DNA of 64,000 nucleotides, from positions 4,340,001 through 4,404,000 of the forward strand of contig JAJFPB010000005.1 in NCBI GenBank assembly GCA_020881915.1, given 5' to 3'. Below are positions 1 through 11,971 of the stretch, one piece after another. Positions within the stretch are counted from its first letter, which is position 1, and each line of letters begins with the position of its first letter. The stretch comes from Paramyrothecium sp. XJ0827 (taxonomy: Eukaryota; Ascomycota; Sordariomycetes; Hypocreales; Stachybotryaceae). Below the pieces are notes generated by a model. The model was not told the origin of the DNA. It ran no database searches and was given only the letters and a program-made list of their open reading frames with translations. The position numbers and the translations under genes are program-made.

Positions 1-877
1 GAGTAGGGGAGTTGACTCGGATGAGCGGCCCTCCTCGGCCTTCCGGTCGACCTTGCGATTGACCTTCCTAGCCCATGCAGCACAATACAATCCAACGAGG
101 CCCAGAAGAAGAAGCACTCGCAGAAAGTACAGTACGAGATCGGTGCGAACCCAGCGGTTGCTGCAACCTCCCTCATTCTGAGGTTCCTGGTTTTGCACGG
201 CGCCAATTTGGCAGTCCGTGGCGGTTAGGAATGTTGTGATGAACAGGACGAGCTCTCCCATTAGACCCAATACCCAGACGATGAGATGGACAATATTGGG
301 GCCTTTGCGCCAGTCGAACAGGGAGAAAAGTATGTAGAGGTAGAAGAAAACGGCGCCCAGAATATGTACCTATAAGGCGCAAACCCAGAGTTAGTGGTTT
401 CACACAAAGGAGGCAAACGAAAGCAAAGAGCGTAGATTAACAACATACCACTGTCCATTCACCTGCCCAAGCCAGACCTTGCTTCGACCAGAGGAAGGGG
501 TTTTCGTATCGAAAGGCATGGTCCAGCATAGACGTGCCAGTCGCCACGTATGTGAGAAACACCCCGGCCGCGAGGGCACGAAAGACGTTCTTGCCTGTAG
601 GACCAAAGTGAGGGCCGATTTTGCGCTCGCCGTCGTCACGTCTCGTACGCTTAGTGAGGGGCAGTGGCTTTCCACCCGGCCCTCTCACCTGCGACTGGAT
701 GACATCTTCTTCTTTTTTTGCGTTGATTATGCTGTACCAGGCCGCACCTGAGATGAATGTCACAAGGAGAACCAGAGAATAAAGGTACTCGGTGTTCCTA
801 AGGACCTGGTCGGCGATGGTGTCGTGGACATCGGTTTCGTTACGCCGGTCGGGCGGTATCTCGTCGAGAGCCACCAT
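1..877 (-). CDS. Partial multi-pass membrane protein, probable TMD0 of an HMT1/ABCB6-type ABC transporter (5' end)
   Basis: Two exons are visible, 449-877 and 1-369, joined by a 79-nt GT-AG intron (370-448) in phase 0; 266 residues are seen and the frame stays open at the window edge. The ATG at 877 is chosen because the upstream in-frame extension is low-complexity and this start gives a polar N-terminus of about 30 residues. Five hydrophobic helices follow, at roughly residues 31-50, 98-115, 143-165, 172-190 and 225-243, with a GPGGKPLPLTK loop after the first. Five helices ahead of a charged linker is the layout of the TMD0 of fungal heavy-metal-tolerance (HMT1/ABCB6) half-transporters, which move thiol or phytochelatin conjugates across the vacuolar membrane. 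The ABC core that would prove this lies outside the window, so the family call is an inference; another 5-TM fungal membrane protein is possible. Confidence 0.55.
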
Positions 878-1240
878 GGTAAGACTGGGACAAGGCAGCG
901 CGGCCAGATCAGCAAAAAGCCAGAATGGGGATAGCCAAGGAGAACGCAGTTGAGGGAGGAGAGGGTGTCGGGGGCTCGCCTTTGTGGAGGGCGAAGCCAA
1001 CAGCTAGGATTGCAACGTACTGGTGAGTGATGGTGGGCAGTTACCGAAACTGAACCATTGCTCTGCCCACAGCAACTGGCAGAGGTTAGAGAAGACAGAG
1101 GGACGATGTGTGATGCTTGTCCCCGTGGAGAGGCGTGAATGGGGGGAGGAAGAGGCGGGAGACGCAGGGAAGCGTCGTACTTTTAGACGTGAAAGTGTGA
1201 GACGGAGTAGGTGGGATGGATGGTCGGGTCAATACCACAA

Positions 1241-1275
1241 GGTAAGGTTGGTAGGTAAGGTAAGGTAGGTAGGAA
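1241..1275. repeat. AGGTA-type simple repeat cluster
   Basis: Tandem, slightly irregular copies of GGTAAG/GTAGG. The same word recurs around 2160-2275, 2627-2647, 5258-5320, 5394-5452 and 23403-23430, always between genes. Confidence 0.75.
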
Positions 1276-1440
1276 AGTTGTTGTGCCAGGCAAAGGCAAG
1301 TACCGCCCGCAATGAGGACCTTCCCTGCGCGAGGTGCAGCAGACACCTTGCTTGAGCAAAAGGTACTTTGAGATATGTAGAGTACCTTACCTCTCCCTGT
1401 CTCCACGTCCCGACTGCGTAGCCTACTGGATAGGTGCAGA

Positions 1441-1493
1441 TGGTGGTGCAGGCGCTGCTGACGACGGTGGTGGTGGTCCTGGTGGTGGTGGTA
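1441..1493. repeat. GGT-rich microsatellite
   Basis: Imperfect (GGT)n interrupted by GCA/GCTGCT/GACGAC and CCT. It has no coding context that I can support. Confidence 0.7.
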
Positions 1494-2159
1494 GATGGAG
1501 GTACGAGTCGGCCTCTATCGAGAGGGACGAATCGGGATTCGAGTTCGAGTCGAGCACAGAACGGGGCACCACTCAGTATATGCGATGTGCCTGGCCGCCG
1601 AGTCGGGATTCGTCAGTGGGCAACTCGGCTCAAGAAAGCCCAGGTGATGGCTTAGCCGCTTGGTGGGGCACCTGACTCTGCTGGGTCAGTGGCGAAAGCC
1701 TTCAAACGAGGACGGCCCTGGCCTTGGTTTGCTTGCGGTTCAGCCAGGAGCTGTTTGCTCCGCCGGGTCCAGACAAGGTAGCTTTAACCCGGACTACCGC
1801 TGGTATGCTCCTAGGGGAACAGGGGAGGGGCGTAGGTGTGTGGGAGTGCGAACCGAGAGCTGTCACCGGTTTCCGATGGTAGTGGGGTTTCGCTCTTGGC
1901 CTTGGAACGTCCGCTTCCTCGTGACAGGTAATTCAGGGAGGGTGGATTATCTTTTCTTCCCTCTCTGTCGCGTGCCAACCGAAACCTGTTGTTTTGCGTC
2001 GCCGGTATGTCTTGTATGTAAGCTCTGGGCCGAAGATGCAGGAATGGAAAGATGGATTCTATATCGTTCCAACGTTGATGGCGGGGCCGGGGGAGGAGAA
2101 AACAGCGGTCCCAATTTTTCGATATTGGTTCCCAACCAGATCTGTCTCGAAGAAAGATA

Positions 2160-2275
2160 TCAAGGCGAGGCAAACTAAGGCAAGGCAAGGCAGAGCAAGA
2201 TTTCTGGTTGAGGTAGAGACAGACGAGCGGGCGCAAAGACACGGGTGGGAAGTAAGGTAGGCAAGGTAAAGCTCA
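2160..2275. repeat. AAGGC/AAGGT simple repeats
   Basis: Two purine-rich patches (2160-2200 with AAGGCAAGGC-type units, 2249-2275 with GTAAGGTAGG-type units) belong to the same dispersed repeat class as 1241-1275. Confidence 0.65.
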
Positions 2276-5257
2276 GTACGCAAGATGGTTCGTCGAGGCA
2301 ACGTAGTTTGCGCTCCGGATTATGTGTGGATGGTGAGACAAATCCGCTGATGGTAGCCGTCGGCGGCTCGGCTGATCTGTTGGAAAGATGAAGGAAAAGA
2401 AATAGAGGGAGAAAAAGACAGTAGGGTCTGACCGGAATAGATATAAGAATACATGGAATTGTAGCAGAGTAGGGGCAGCCCAGGCATAGTCTTCGTGCTT
2501 GCCTTCTCATGCGTTGATTGATACTGCACCTCGATATTAATCCAGCCACTCTCCTAATGCGGAAGCGAACAATCCATTGCGAATTCTGTTTTCCCCGTCG
2601 TCTCGGGCTCAAAAAGGATGTCTACCTCAACCCTACCTTACCTTGAGGCCTACGGTGGTGTTGTCGCAAATGATAGTTTGGTCCAAATACAGCCGTAGCG
2701 TTCCCCCAGTCTTCCATTAGAAGCACATGAGGGTGGGAGTGCGAAAAGCACAGCACCCCCCTCCCCTCGTCGATGACATGCACAAGCTTGCAATTCGGTC
2801 TCATCTGAATCTACAACCATGAGGACCCGACCGAGACCTGGCGTGCCCTATCTCGATCCGCTTGTACGCCCGACCGCAGCAAGTCGTCTCGGTAACAGGT
2901 CATGTTCTCTCATGTAGGGCAGCTGTGAGATGCTGTGATGTAGAGTGGCTTGCACTGCATGTCGTACTCTCTCTTACAGTATCTCAACACCACCCTTGTC
3001 GATAGGATGCAGCTACGATCATCCTAGACCACGCTGTAGATGAGGTCAAGGCAGGGTCCGTGACCAGGGTCAGTCTACAACGAATTATAAGTGGGCTGTC
3101 TAGTGCAAAGACCAGGTCCAAAAGATGGGGGGGGCCTTCCTCGTTGAATATGGTTACCCTTGCCTTGCCTTTGATTAATCAGTGTTGTAGTTCGTGGCCT
3201 TCCATTGCAGAGGGGAAAAAAAACAAAAAACATGACAACAAAGGAGTGCTTTCTCATCCGACATTTTGGGAACAAACAAGGCACAGATGTCGCCTTTAGC
3301 TAGGTAGATATCCAGCTCCAATGAAGCGTAAATGCGGAACCAGCCCCCGTTTGGTGTACTGCGCAGGCAAGCCGGATAGACGCCTTGCCTTGTGTAAGGG
3401 AGGGGAGGCTTCGGAGAATGACCTTTATGAGGCAATACATAGTCTCAGAGTCGATGCAGTGGCCGAAATGTCGTGACCCGCCAGCCATGTAGATGCACAG
3501 TGGGCGTTCTCTTCTCAATCCGTTTATTTACCTACCTAAAGCTGATGCTCGAGTTCAGCGTTGTACATTAGCACAGATAGGAGAAGTCGATAATACAGGA
3601 AAGTGAAGGAGAATCGAGATATGATACGTGATGCTCCGATTTACCGCCGACTAGTAACTTGACGTGGGTTCTGCAATTGAAAAATAACCATTTTGGGTTC
3701 CGTCTTCTAAAGCACATGGCTGTGTCTTCATCATTTGGCTGCCTGGCAATCAATGGCTGGCAGCAGCATGCATCTATTGACGCTTGAGCGCAGGGGCAAA
3801 ATACAACTACCTGAAACAGGAGGCTAGATAATCCCAACCACGATTGACACTAAAGTAAAAGGTCAACTTCTATTAGCGCATCTACCGCGGTAACCATACA
3901 GTGTACGTCGATTGTGGAAGATCGGTGATCGTGGATCCGAGCAAGCAGCATCAGCTCCCCGTACCAGAAACGAATGTGCTACAAGAGAGTCAGGTTGAGG
4001 GCTTGTGTTTCTCCATTGAACTCCCCCCTGGTAGTCCCGATCAGTCCCGATGCTCGTAAGTCGCAAGTAACGACGGGTCAGACAGTGATTTGAGGCCGAT
4101 GGTACAGTAATGCACCGGATGGCCGTCTTCTGCAAAGCGGTGAAAGAAGCATATAGCCGTACCACTAGCCAGCGACATTGGATTTGTTTCGAAAAGATAA
4201 AAGAAGACAGCTTCAATTCCTGTATTCCTATTCGTTGCCGTTTTGAACGTCACCAACGAAAAAAACACCAAAATGCAGGGAGCAGCTAGGCCGGTGAGAA
4301 AAGAGACAACAAAGGTCCCCATCTCCTCGATGGCTATTGGTGAGTTGTTGCCAGCTCATCCCTCTTCGGGACAACTGACAGCGGTACATGTGGCCTACCC
4401 TGACGTATCTGTAAATGCGGGCTCTACTTCCAGGTGGACGTGGATGCGAATGTAAGGTGCTGCGATGCAATGCAAGGCGAGACGAAGCGAGCGCCATGGC
4501 CATGGGGATTTCACGTCATGAAACGAACGACATGCCACACTAGGTAAGCGATGCACCTTCCAGGGTCCGAGTCCGTCACTCGAGTCGTCCATCGGTAGAC
4601 GCATGCTAGTCGTATAACCGGATCCGGTTGAGGGAACGAGCTCAATCAACCAGCAAGGTAAGCCATTCTGCAACCCGCGAATGCAACGCTATGAATGCCA
4701 GGCCATGCTTAACAGAAAGACTGCTCAAGCCACACGGGTAAAATGCAGCCCATCACACAAGACGAGGGCGCCAATCTCGCGTTGCGTGTCCGGGCCACCG
4801 CGCCGGCTGCTGGCTCCGTCTCCGGCTCTGGCCTCATCTCACCGCCTGGGCTAGCAGACGTGTTGGAGAAGCTAAACCCGTTAAACCCTGAACGATTACA
4901 CGCTATGCAGGACCACTAAGGCAAGGAGGGGGGTTGCGGTTAGTGCCCGGTCCAGTGCCTTAGCTCAGTTGGTGGTGGCAGGTGTTTGCTTCTTGGATCC
5001 CTTCGACCTTGATCCCGGTTCACTGTGTTATTTACTTAGTTTTTGTGGTCTGTTCGATACGAGCGTCGGCTTCCAAGAACGATTCGTCAGATTCTCAGGC
5101 TTCAACTTACCTGCTTCAGGTAAAGCATGTATTATCAAAGTCCCTTTCGATGCATACCTCCCTTGCTTTTGGAAAAATTGGGGAGTAGCTTCAGTCAACC
5201 AAGGTGCCATGTTCAACAATGTATGAGAATACCGACCTGTGATCCACCTGAGTCGGC

Positions 5258-5452
5258 GAGGCAAGTAAGGTACTTATCTAAGGTGAGGTAAGGTAAGGTA
5301 AGGTAACGGAGGTAGGTAGACAAAGGGTATGCCGAGTGCTTGAGTTACTAGGTAGCGTGACAGGTCAACTCGTCTAAGGTATATCGCAAATAAAGGTAAC
5401 CTTCTTACCTTATCCTTAACCTTGCCTTGCCTTGCCTTTCCCTCATCCAACC
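5258..5452. repeat. Inverted arrangement of GGTAAG and CTTACC repeat arrays
   Basis: The left arm (5258-5320) carries several GGTAA units in a row. The right arm (5394-5452) carries CCTTACC/CCTTGCC units, the reverse complement of the left, with about 75 nt between. A transcript through it could fold into a long imperfect hairpin. Confidence 0.65.
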
Positions 5453-5516
5453 TTGCTCGGCCGTGCCTTATTCGCCGTATGGCCCGCATCACTGTTCTGA
5501 GGTCCAAGGTACCAGA

Positions 5517-5535
5517 GGCAGGCAGGCAGGCAGGC
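5517..5535. repeat. GGCA microsatellite
   Basis: About four and a half perfect GGCA units in tandem, next to the ACCTT-rich patch. Confidence 0.8.
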
Positions 5536-8500
5536 TCCTTCCTTGTCTCCAAAGCCTTGAAGGTACCGGGCCAAGCTGGCCTTTGCCTTCCAACTTGTCT
5601 TACCTTAGCTTATCCCAACTTACATCTACTCCACACCTTCCCGGTCATTGAACCTCTCGCCCCCCTACCCGTCTTCTGGTGAACCTCTGGACGGATCCTC
5701 CATCATCCCAACAGAGCCGCCCTGCACGCCCAAAAAAACACCTATCTGTCAAAAGCTGTTCTGGCACCATTCAAACCCATGCCTTCTCCATCTACCCCGA
5801 ACCCGGTTGCCAGGACCAGAGGGGTGCCAGGGGTGGCCGACCTCTGGGCCACTTTGGATGTGCCTGAGGACATGGGAGCCACGAGCATACGGCCCCAACT
5901 GGCCCCGGACGCCTGCATTTGGCCGTGGACTTGTGAATCCTGATCCGTGCCTCACCAATCTGAGTCGTCATTCTACATCTTTCCACAGCATTCATGACGC
6001 GTGTTGCCGCTGCACAACGGCGGCGCCAGCACGGCCGCTTCTAGAAGTGCTCCCTCCTTGTCCGCGGCAATAACACTGCTATCCGCATTGGTTTTGCGGC
6101 CTTTAGAATACCGCTAGGACATTCCGAGCCGTTCATCTACATTGATGAATTGGCAGAGCGCGCAGTTCACAGGTTACCAGTTCCTTCCCAAAGATGCATG
6201 CACCTCGACTGAGCTTTCTACCTCACAGACAGACACGGGCACACCCACCACACATGTTCCAGACTGGAGTGACCTGTCTGCAGTGCTGCGCCTTCGACCC
6301 CAGGCCCGGAACCAGGGGGGTTCCGTATGCCTCCACACCCAACTTCTCCCGCTGCAACCCTGATATGCGCGAGCTATTCCACTATCACAAAACGAAGTGC
6401 CAGAACGGTCGATTCATTCATCTGATTACGTCTACAGACCGGATGCTATGGATCAAAGTAGCCATTGAGCAAACAACTGTGGGACTTCAGGTACAGCCGT
6501 GGAAGTACATTGGCAAAGCCTGGCATATTCGGGCGCCCTTGAAGCCAAGCTCTACTCAAACACTCGCAAGTGATCTCTGCCTAGTTATGGGACGATGTTC
6601 TATCGCCAGGTCACATTCCCTGTTCGTTCGTCAGACGCAAAACTATTCGATTCACTGTTGTACCTCCACCTCTTGCTGCCATGCTGGCAGAGTCAGTTAG
6701 CCGTTGAAATGACGTTACTAGCCTTTTCTGGGAGTACTGCTTTTGTTATGTACCCTTGTTACACAACTCAAATCTAACCGTGGTATTCTGACAGCCACCG
6801 TGCAGGCACATCACACGCTTATGATGCGATGAGCGACATCCAAGGGAGCCTCCAATTACCCCTGGCTGGACCGGTCAGAACCTGCAGCGAGTCGGCGATT
6901 GGTCAAATTGATTATCGCATATGCAATGGTGCCTTGTTATTCATAGCTCCAGCTTTCGCCTGCCCAGAACATGTCTTGTCGATTGTCGTATCTCCCACCG
7001 ACCGGCGACTTAAAGCCACCGAGCCGGCTCCAGATACACACTACGGGGAAACAAGGCAATGCACCGTGCTCACGTAATGCAAATGAGGCTGCAGCTACAA
7101 AGCTTGTGGAACTGGATCAATGTTCCTGCCACTGAATACCTTGCGACCATGGTCAGGTTGCGCAGCATCTCGCCTGGTGGTTCTCGTCAGTGTACCACTC
7201 TTCATCAGTAGCGAACGCGCGCCTGCTTTGATGTGGATGCGGGCGGACATGCGGGTGCAGTGAGACGTCCTGCTGTCGACTACCGGCAACACCGATGGGC
7301 GATCCATTCGACGTGCCTGCATGGCCAATTTGCGCTTCCCATGTGATGGTGCTCTGCATTGAGGAGGAAAGCCTGGGTCATTTTATCCGCTGCTCCCCGC
7401 ATGTTGAATCCCCGACAGTGCCTGTACGACCCTGGTACCTTGGCAATGAGTTGTCGAAGCTTCAGAGGCAGGCGATGGGGCCCCAGTTGTTCCTCGCCAA
7501 TCTCTTCCTATGGGGAGGCCTTGACGAATACAAGAGCAGCGCGCATGGACAGCCGTTCATCCCTGGTCCGTGGTTTTTCGCTTGTCCTCCTTTGCGTGGT
7601 GATATGTCCGAAAGGTCAGGTTCCTATTGATGTGGAAGTTATCATGTCTCCTGCACAGTACTTAAGGACAGGTGGGCGCCGACTTATGTTTGTCTGCCAG
7701 CCCAGGACTCCACACCACTCTGTTGGAGCTACCGATGAGCTACCCCAAAGACCCCTGTCGCCGCTTGATCTTGGCTTCTGGTTCCACTCACACCACGGAC
7801 AGTGTGGTGGCTTCGATCTCGAGCAACTCAAGACAACGAAATATGTAGTTCCGCTTATGTCCTCGCGGTCAACTTGGTCAGATTGAGCCCGAAACCTCCT
7901 TTTTTTCTGAGCCCAACGTCCGATTATGTGCGCCTCTGACGGGAAATATCGGAGAAGGCTACGCTATGGGCAAACAGCTCACGAATCTACGATTTGCAGG
8001 ACCATCCACTGAGAATGGGAACAAACGACGCGGCAAGATGGCGCCCTTTCCACCCTCGCAGTGTGTCGAACACCCACAGTATAATCTGAGGTAGTACCCG
8101 TACTCACTTACTGCCGTTAGTTGCGACTGGTGCTTGAAAGAGGTAACAGTTACGAATTGCCACATGCCAAGCGAGTGGGCCTCGATTTCAGCTTGGAAGA
8201 GCACTTGTTGTTGTCTCCTCTCTTCCAACGAGGACGATGGGAGAAAAGGAGCTGTCTGCAGCTCCACAACCCCCAGCACAAACTAGCCAACAGCCCAAAA
8301 CAGCCATCGGTCCAGAATACCAGCCCATCAAGCATCGACGCTCACTCGCTCCCTCTTCGCTCCTAATCATACGTTGAAACTCCTGATAATATGAAGAACC
8401 TGTAGCTTGCCGGCCGGCACTGTTTGGCCCATGGCATTGTGTTGAAATTGATTTCTGACGAAAAACCACGCATAACATCTCGCCTGCATCGTTCTAAATT

Positions 8501-9536
8501 TTCCCTGTCATCTTTTGGGCTGGCGTTACAGCACATTATGTCTGCGAATTCCACTGCACGCGCGCTTGTGCGGGTCGGACCCGACGTTACGGTTGGCGTG
8601 AAAGCTTGACTCGATCAACGAGTTTTCCCACCCAGGCTTATGGGGAGAATCACAACATTTCTCACACGAGCCAAACGCTGCGTGGTCCTGAACAACCTCC
8701 GGTCTCCAGGCCCATAGTGGCTTACGCCCAGAATCAATCGTAATGGTGGGCAACCATTGCGAGCCAACCACTGCTGCTGTGGGTCGATGTTTGAGAAGCC
8801 GGGCATCAGAAAGGCGTGTCTGCCCTTGAAACCCCCTCGCGGCCTCGTTCCGTCGGGTCCAACTCTTTCGCAAAAAGTATATGTCGCTTAACTACCATAT
8901 GTGTTCCGTGGTACTACCTCCGGCGGGCAACATCCCCGGATGACCTAATCGCCGGGTCTGGGGTCCCGTCCAGTCCTGGCTTTCCACGAGGCCCTGCATG
9001 ACGATACGTGCCGTCTGCCAATATTTGCCTATCTTGTGTCGACGAGTCGCCAACAATGCATTTCGCCAGCGAAACGAGCTCACATGAAGGCACACGCCCA
9101 AGCCGGGTCCAGTCCCTACACCTGCAGGGCGTGGCGGTCAGGATGGAATAGTCCGCATTCTTCCCCGCATGGCCGAGCATGTCTTCGGTCGTGGTTGGCG
9201 AGCATGGTCCAGCACTTTCTACATTGCTTTTCCTCATGCCGCTCACCGCCTGGGGCTTGCATAACGACACGTCTTGTTTAGGACAGACCGATCAACGTCA
9301 CGGTGGCGTGTAGGGATATAACGGGCTGTCAGAAGTCCCAATCAGACGATGCTAACTTAAACTCGCGGCCGCAAGGGCTCATGTGACGGGAAGGAATTTG
9401 GCCCGGAGCAGGGTAGCAGAGCAGGTACACGGTGCCGCTCGACAACGGCAGTTGGCTGTACGTGACTCGGTGAAAGGCAAGGGAGGCAAGTGGCGAGCAA
9501 AAATACCCGGACTGCAAAACAGTTATCGTTAGGAGT

Positions 9537-9628
9537 AGTACCTTAGGAAATTAGAAGAAAAATTAGAGAAAAATTAAATTATTTTAAAATTAAATTAATA
9601 TTTATTTTAAAGATTTACTTAAGGTACT
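9537..9628. repeat. AT-rich island with inverted terminal words, possible miniature element
   Basis: This is a very AT-rich stretch in otherwise balanced DNA. It is bounded by AGTACCTTA (9537-9545) and its exact reverse complement TAAGGTACT (9620-9628). About 13 of the outer 18 bases pair as an imperfect inverted repeat. Both ends contain the dinucleotide TA (9539-9540 and 9625-9626), as expected for a Tc1/mariner-type target duplication around an 84-bp core. AT-rich sequence continues to about 9690. It has no coding capacity. The element interpretation is an inference from structure only. Confidence 0.4.
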
Positions 9629-11364
9629 TTGTGGGGATTTATCTATGAAAAAAAGCTAACTTATTATATATTTATGAGTCTATCTGTGGTTTCGAGGTCC
9701 GGGTTTTTTTGCTAACCACTTGGGAGGCAACTGTGCCTCGAAGAATCATGGGGTAATATATGCAGCCATGACGGCGACGAGGTGGTCCATGTCTGTTTGA
9801 TGGGAGAGCCGGTCCCAACGGCCCGATCCGCATACCACACCATGCATCCCTTGAAGCTGTCTCAAGTACGGCCAAGCATCGCCATCTGCGCGCATTTGTT
9901 GGCCTTGCAACTTCTGGCTGTCCTGCCAAATCCGCATGGTGATCTACAGCTCTTCGCTCCATCGTCGAGAAAGTGCTATCGCCTCGGTGGCGGCGTCGGA
10001 GCAGGGGTTCTTTCTACCGAACATGCCGTAGCCGTTTTCGTATGGTGGAATAATGATGGAATAATGAGCGATCTGCCGGAAGTCTTGCTCGGTGACCTTC
10101 CGGTAGTCTGGTGACCGAGCATGCCTGAGTGGGAGTGATGCGTACATCCATCCATTCGTCTCGGATGCGGTTGTGTAGAAAGCAAGCCGCTGCGGGGGAG
10201 CAGACTTGCCTATCATCCATGTACTTCGTGGTGTGTAAACAAATTTTGTTGTTTCCGGATGCACACGTTTCGGGTTGTGCTTGGTCCTTTCCGAGCGAGA
10301 GGGTACAATTCCAGGATTTGGATTGCGCATATTTACGAATCTGGTGATGACTGTGATCATGAGCCGGGAAGTCTGTCGACGTGTCGACGCCAGTGTGTGA
10401 CACAACATGGTTCAGAAAGTCAGACTTTCAAGCAGGCAGGCAAACGGTCTCTCGCCATGGGCGAAAAGCAGAAGCTATCAAGCAAGACGATGACAAAGAT
10501 GACGAAAATGAGACCTTTTCAAGCAGAGCAGAGCAGCTTGTTGTACATGCTGGTAAGGTAGAGTACCTCGACGAAAGTTCCAATTCCAGGTGTGTCCTCG
10601 ACAGTGCAGGGTAGGCTCGCCGGCCGCGGAGTGTGGGTGCCGCCGAAACGGGCCACAGCTCTCCACATTTTGACAATCTGAATGTGAACGTTCGGCGAAC
10701 GGGACCCCACAAGGCCTCTCGCCTCCCCCCTCCACCCTCCACTCTCGCACCGGGAGCTGGCCCACTGACCGACTGCAGTTATTAAGGCGCGGACCAACAG
10801 GAACCCCTGCTATTGCGACGGAGCCCTCAGCCTTGTGCCACTCACCAGAAATACTTCCTGCCCCAACTCTCAGCCTCGTCCCGCCCGATCATTCTTCCGT
10901 CCTTCGTACTCATCGTCAAGACGACATCAAACCCGCACGACGGCTACTTGTCCAGTTATTTCCTGCCTCGGTGCGCCACTGGAGACGCCCCTGATAGCGC
11001 GGACGATATCAAGTACGTAACGTAACCCGGGGCTGGGCGACAGGACGAACCTACTCGCAGGGGTCGCTAACCAACCCGTTTGTGTTGCGTGAAGGCCATC
11101 AAACCCCCAGGGAACCGACGAAGCACCGTCGCAGCGGCGAACGAAAGGCGGTTTATTTTACAGAGAAGGCCCGCGGCGACGGAGCATCGATGCGATTCGA
11201 CCCAGACCTGTAGCACCTCTCGACTCCAACGTTACACGGCCACTTTCCCCTTTGCGGGCGCGCACTCCACGGTTCCGTCGGAGAGACACCCGCCCGCCAT
11301 CTTGCAGCTTCTTACGAGCTTTTTGCGTCGCGTCCTACAACCCGATTCGAGTGGTCTGCCCGTC

Positions 11365-11971
11365 ATGTCTCAACCGCCGTCCACGCCAGTCAAGGTCCCC
11401 TCCGCGGCGGCGAACTACACGCCGGCCACCCTCGACCCTGATCTACGATCGCAAATCAACACGCTGCTCCTACGCGACGGCCACGTCTCCAAGTAAGTCT
11501 ATCAAGAAGCATGAGCGCGGGCGCGGGCGCGGCTTCATCACCTGCTCCTGTCTTTCGTTCTTTCCGCCACTGGAAGATGGACTTTGGCTAACAAAGGGAA
11601 CCCCCCCTCCCTTCACTGGCAGGATCCAAGAGTCCCTCCTTCATGCCCTCAACGCCCACTCCACAAACTGGCCCACTCTCATCCAGAACCACGCGCTCAC
11701 GCTCCTCCGCTCCGGCGAGGTCACAACGTTCCCCGCGCTGCTGCGCCGCGTGCTTGACGACGTGCGCGAGGATTCCGTCGCCGCGCCGACTGCGACCACC
11801 AACGGCAGCAACGGCAAGGCCGCCACGAACGGCGACGCTAAGAAGGTCAACGGCGCCGCCGCAGCCGAAAAGTCCAGTCTCGCCGTCCCTGACTCTGTGA
11901 TCGAGGAGGCGCTGAAGGTCACGCGAGAGAGCCTCGAAGCCGTCTGCGAGATCGAGGATGGGACGAGCTAA
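11365..11971 (+). CDS. Small conserved-looking fungal protein of unknown function
   Basis: Exons 11365-11492 and 11623-11971 are joined by a 130-nt GT-AG intron, giving 158 residues. I do not recognise the family with confidence. Residues about 25-85 form a compact, probably helical block rich in Leu, Arg and His (NTLLLRDGHVSK, ALTLLRSGEVTTFPALLRR). A low-complexity Ala/Asn/Gly linker follows, then a short acidic helix near the C-terminus (EEALKVTRESLEAVCEIED). There is no signal peptide, transmembrane segment or metal-binding motif. The start is the ATG nearest the structured region, although the frame stays open upstream to about 11080. Two conserved-looking helical blocks around a variable linker suggest a small subunit or adaptor of a nuclear or cytosolic complex; that is only inference. 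Confidence 0.7.

Larger units (their letters stand above)
878..11364. other. Gene-poor stretch of about 10.5 kb
   Basis: No open frame here has recognisable domains, plausible splice partners or codon use like the neighbouring genes. The longest frames (6194-6700 +, 7359-7886 +, 9944-10408 -) encode Cys/Arg/Ser/Pro-rich nonsense-like proteins. The stretch holds simple repeats of the AGGTA/ACCTT type, a GGT-rich tract, a GGCA microsatellite and one AT-rich island, each listed separately. Most of it has ordinary base composition, so it does not look like heavily RIP-mutated transposon DNA. The last few hundred bases before 11365 should hold the promoter and leader of the next gene. Confidence 0.6.

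Noticed and set aside
4961..4972. A perfect tRNA box A word (TAGCTCAGTTGG)
   Set aside because: There is no matching box B, no acceptor stem and no clover-leaf pairing around it; probably chance.
6194..6700. A 168-codon plus-strand frame in the gene-poor region
   Set aside because: It is Cys/His/Ser/Arg-rich with no domain or repeat of coding bias, and overlaps another frame of similar quality.
7359..7886. A 175-codon plus-strand frame
   Set aside because: Same reasons; there is no family resemblance, and no introns that improve it were found.
878..11364. Heavy repeat-induced point mutation
   Set aside because: Apart from the AT island near 9.6 kb, the base composition is balanced and no paired repeats with C-to-T skew were seen.
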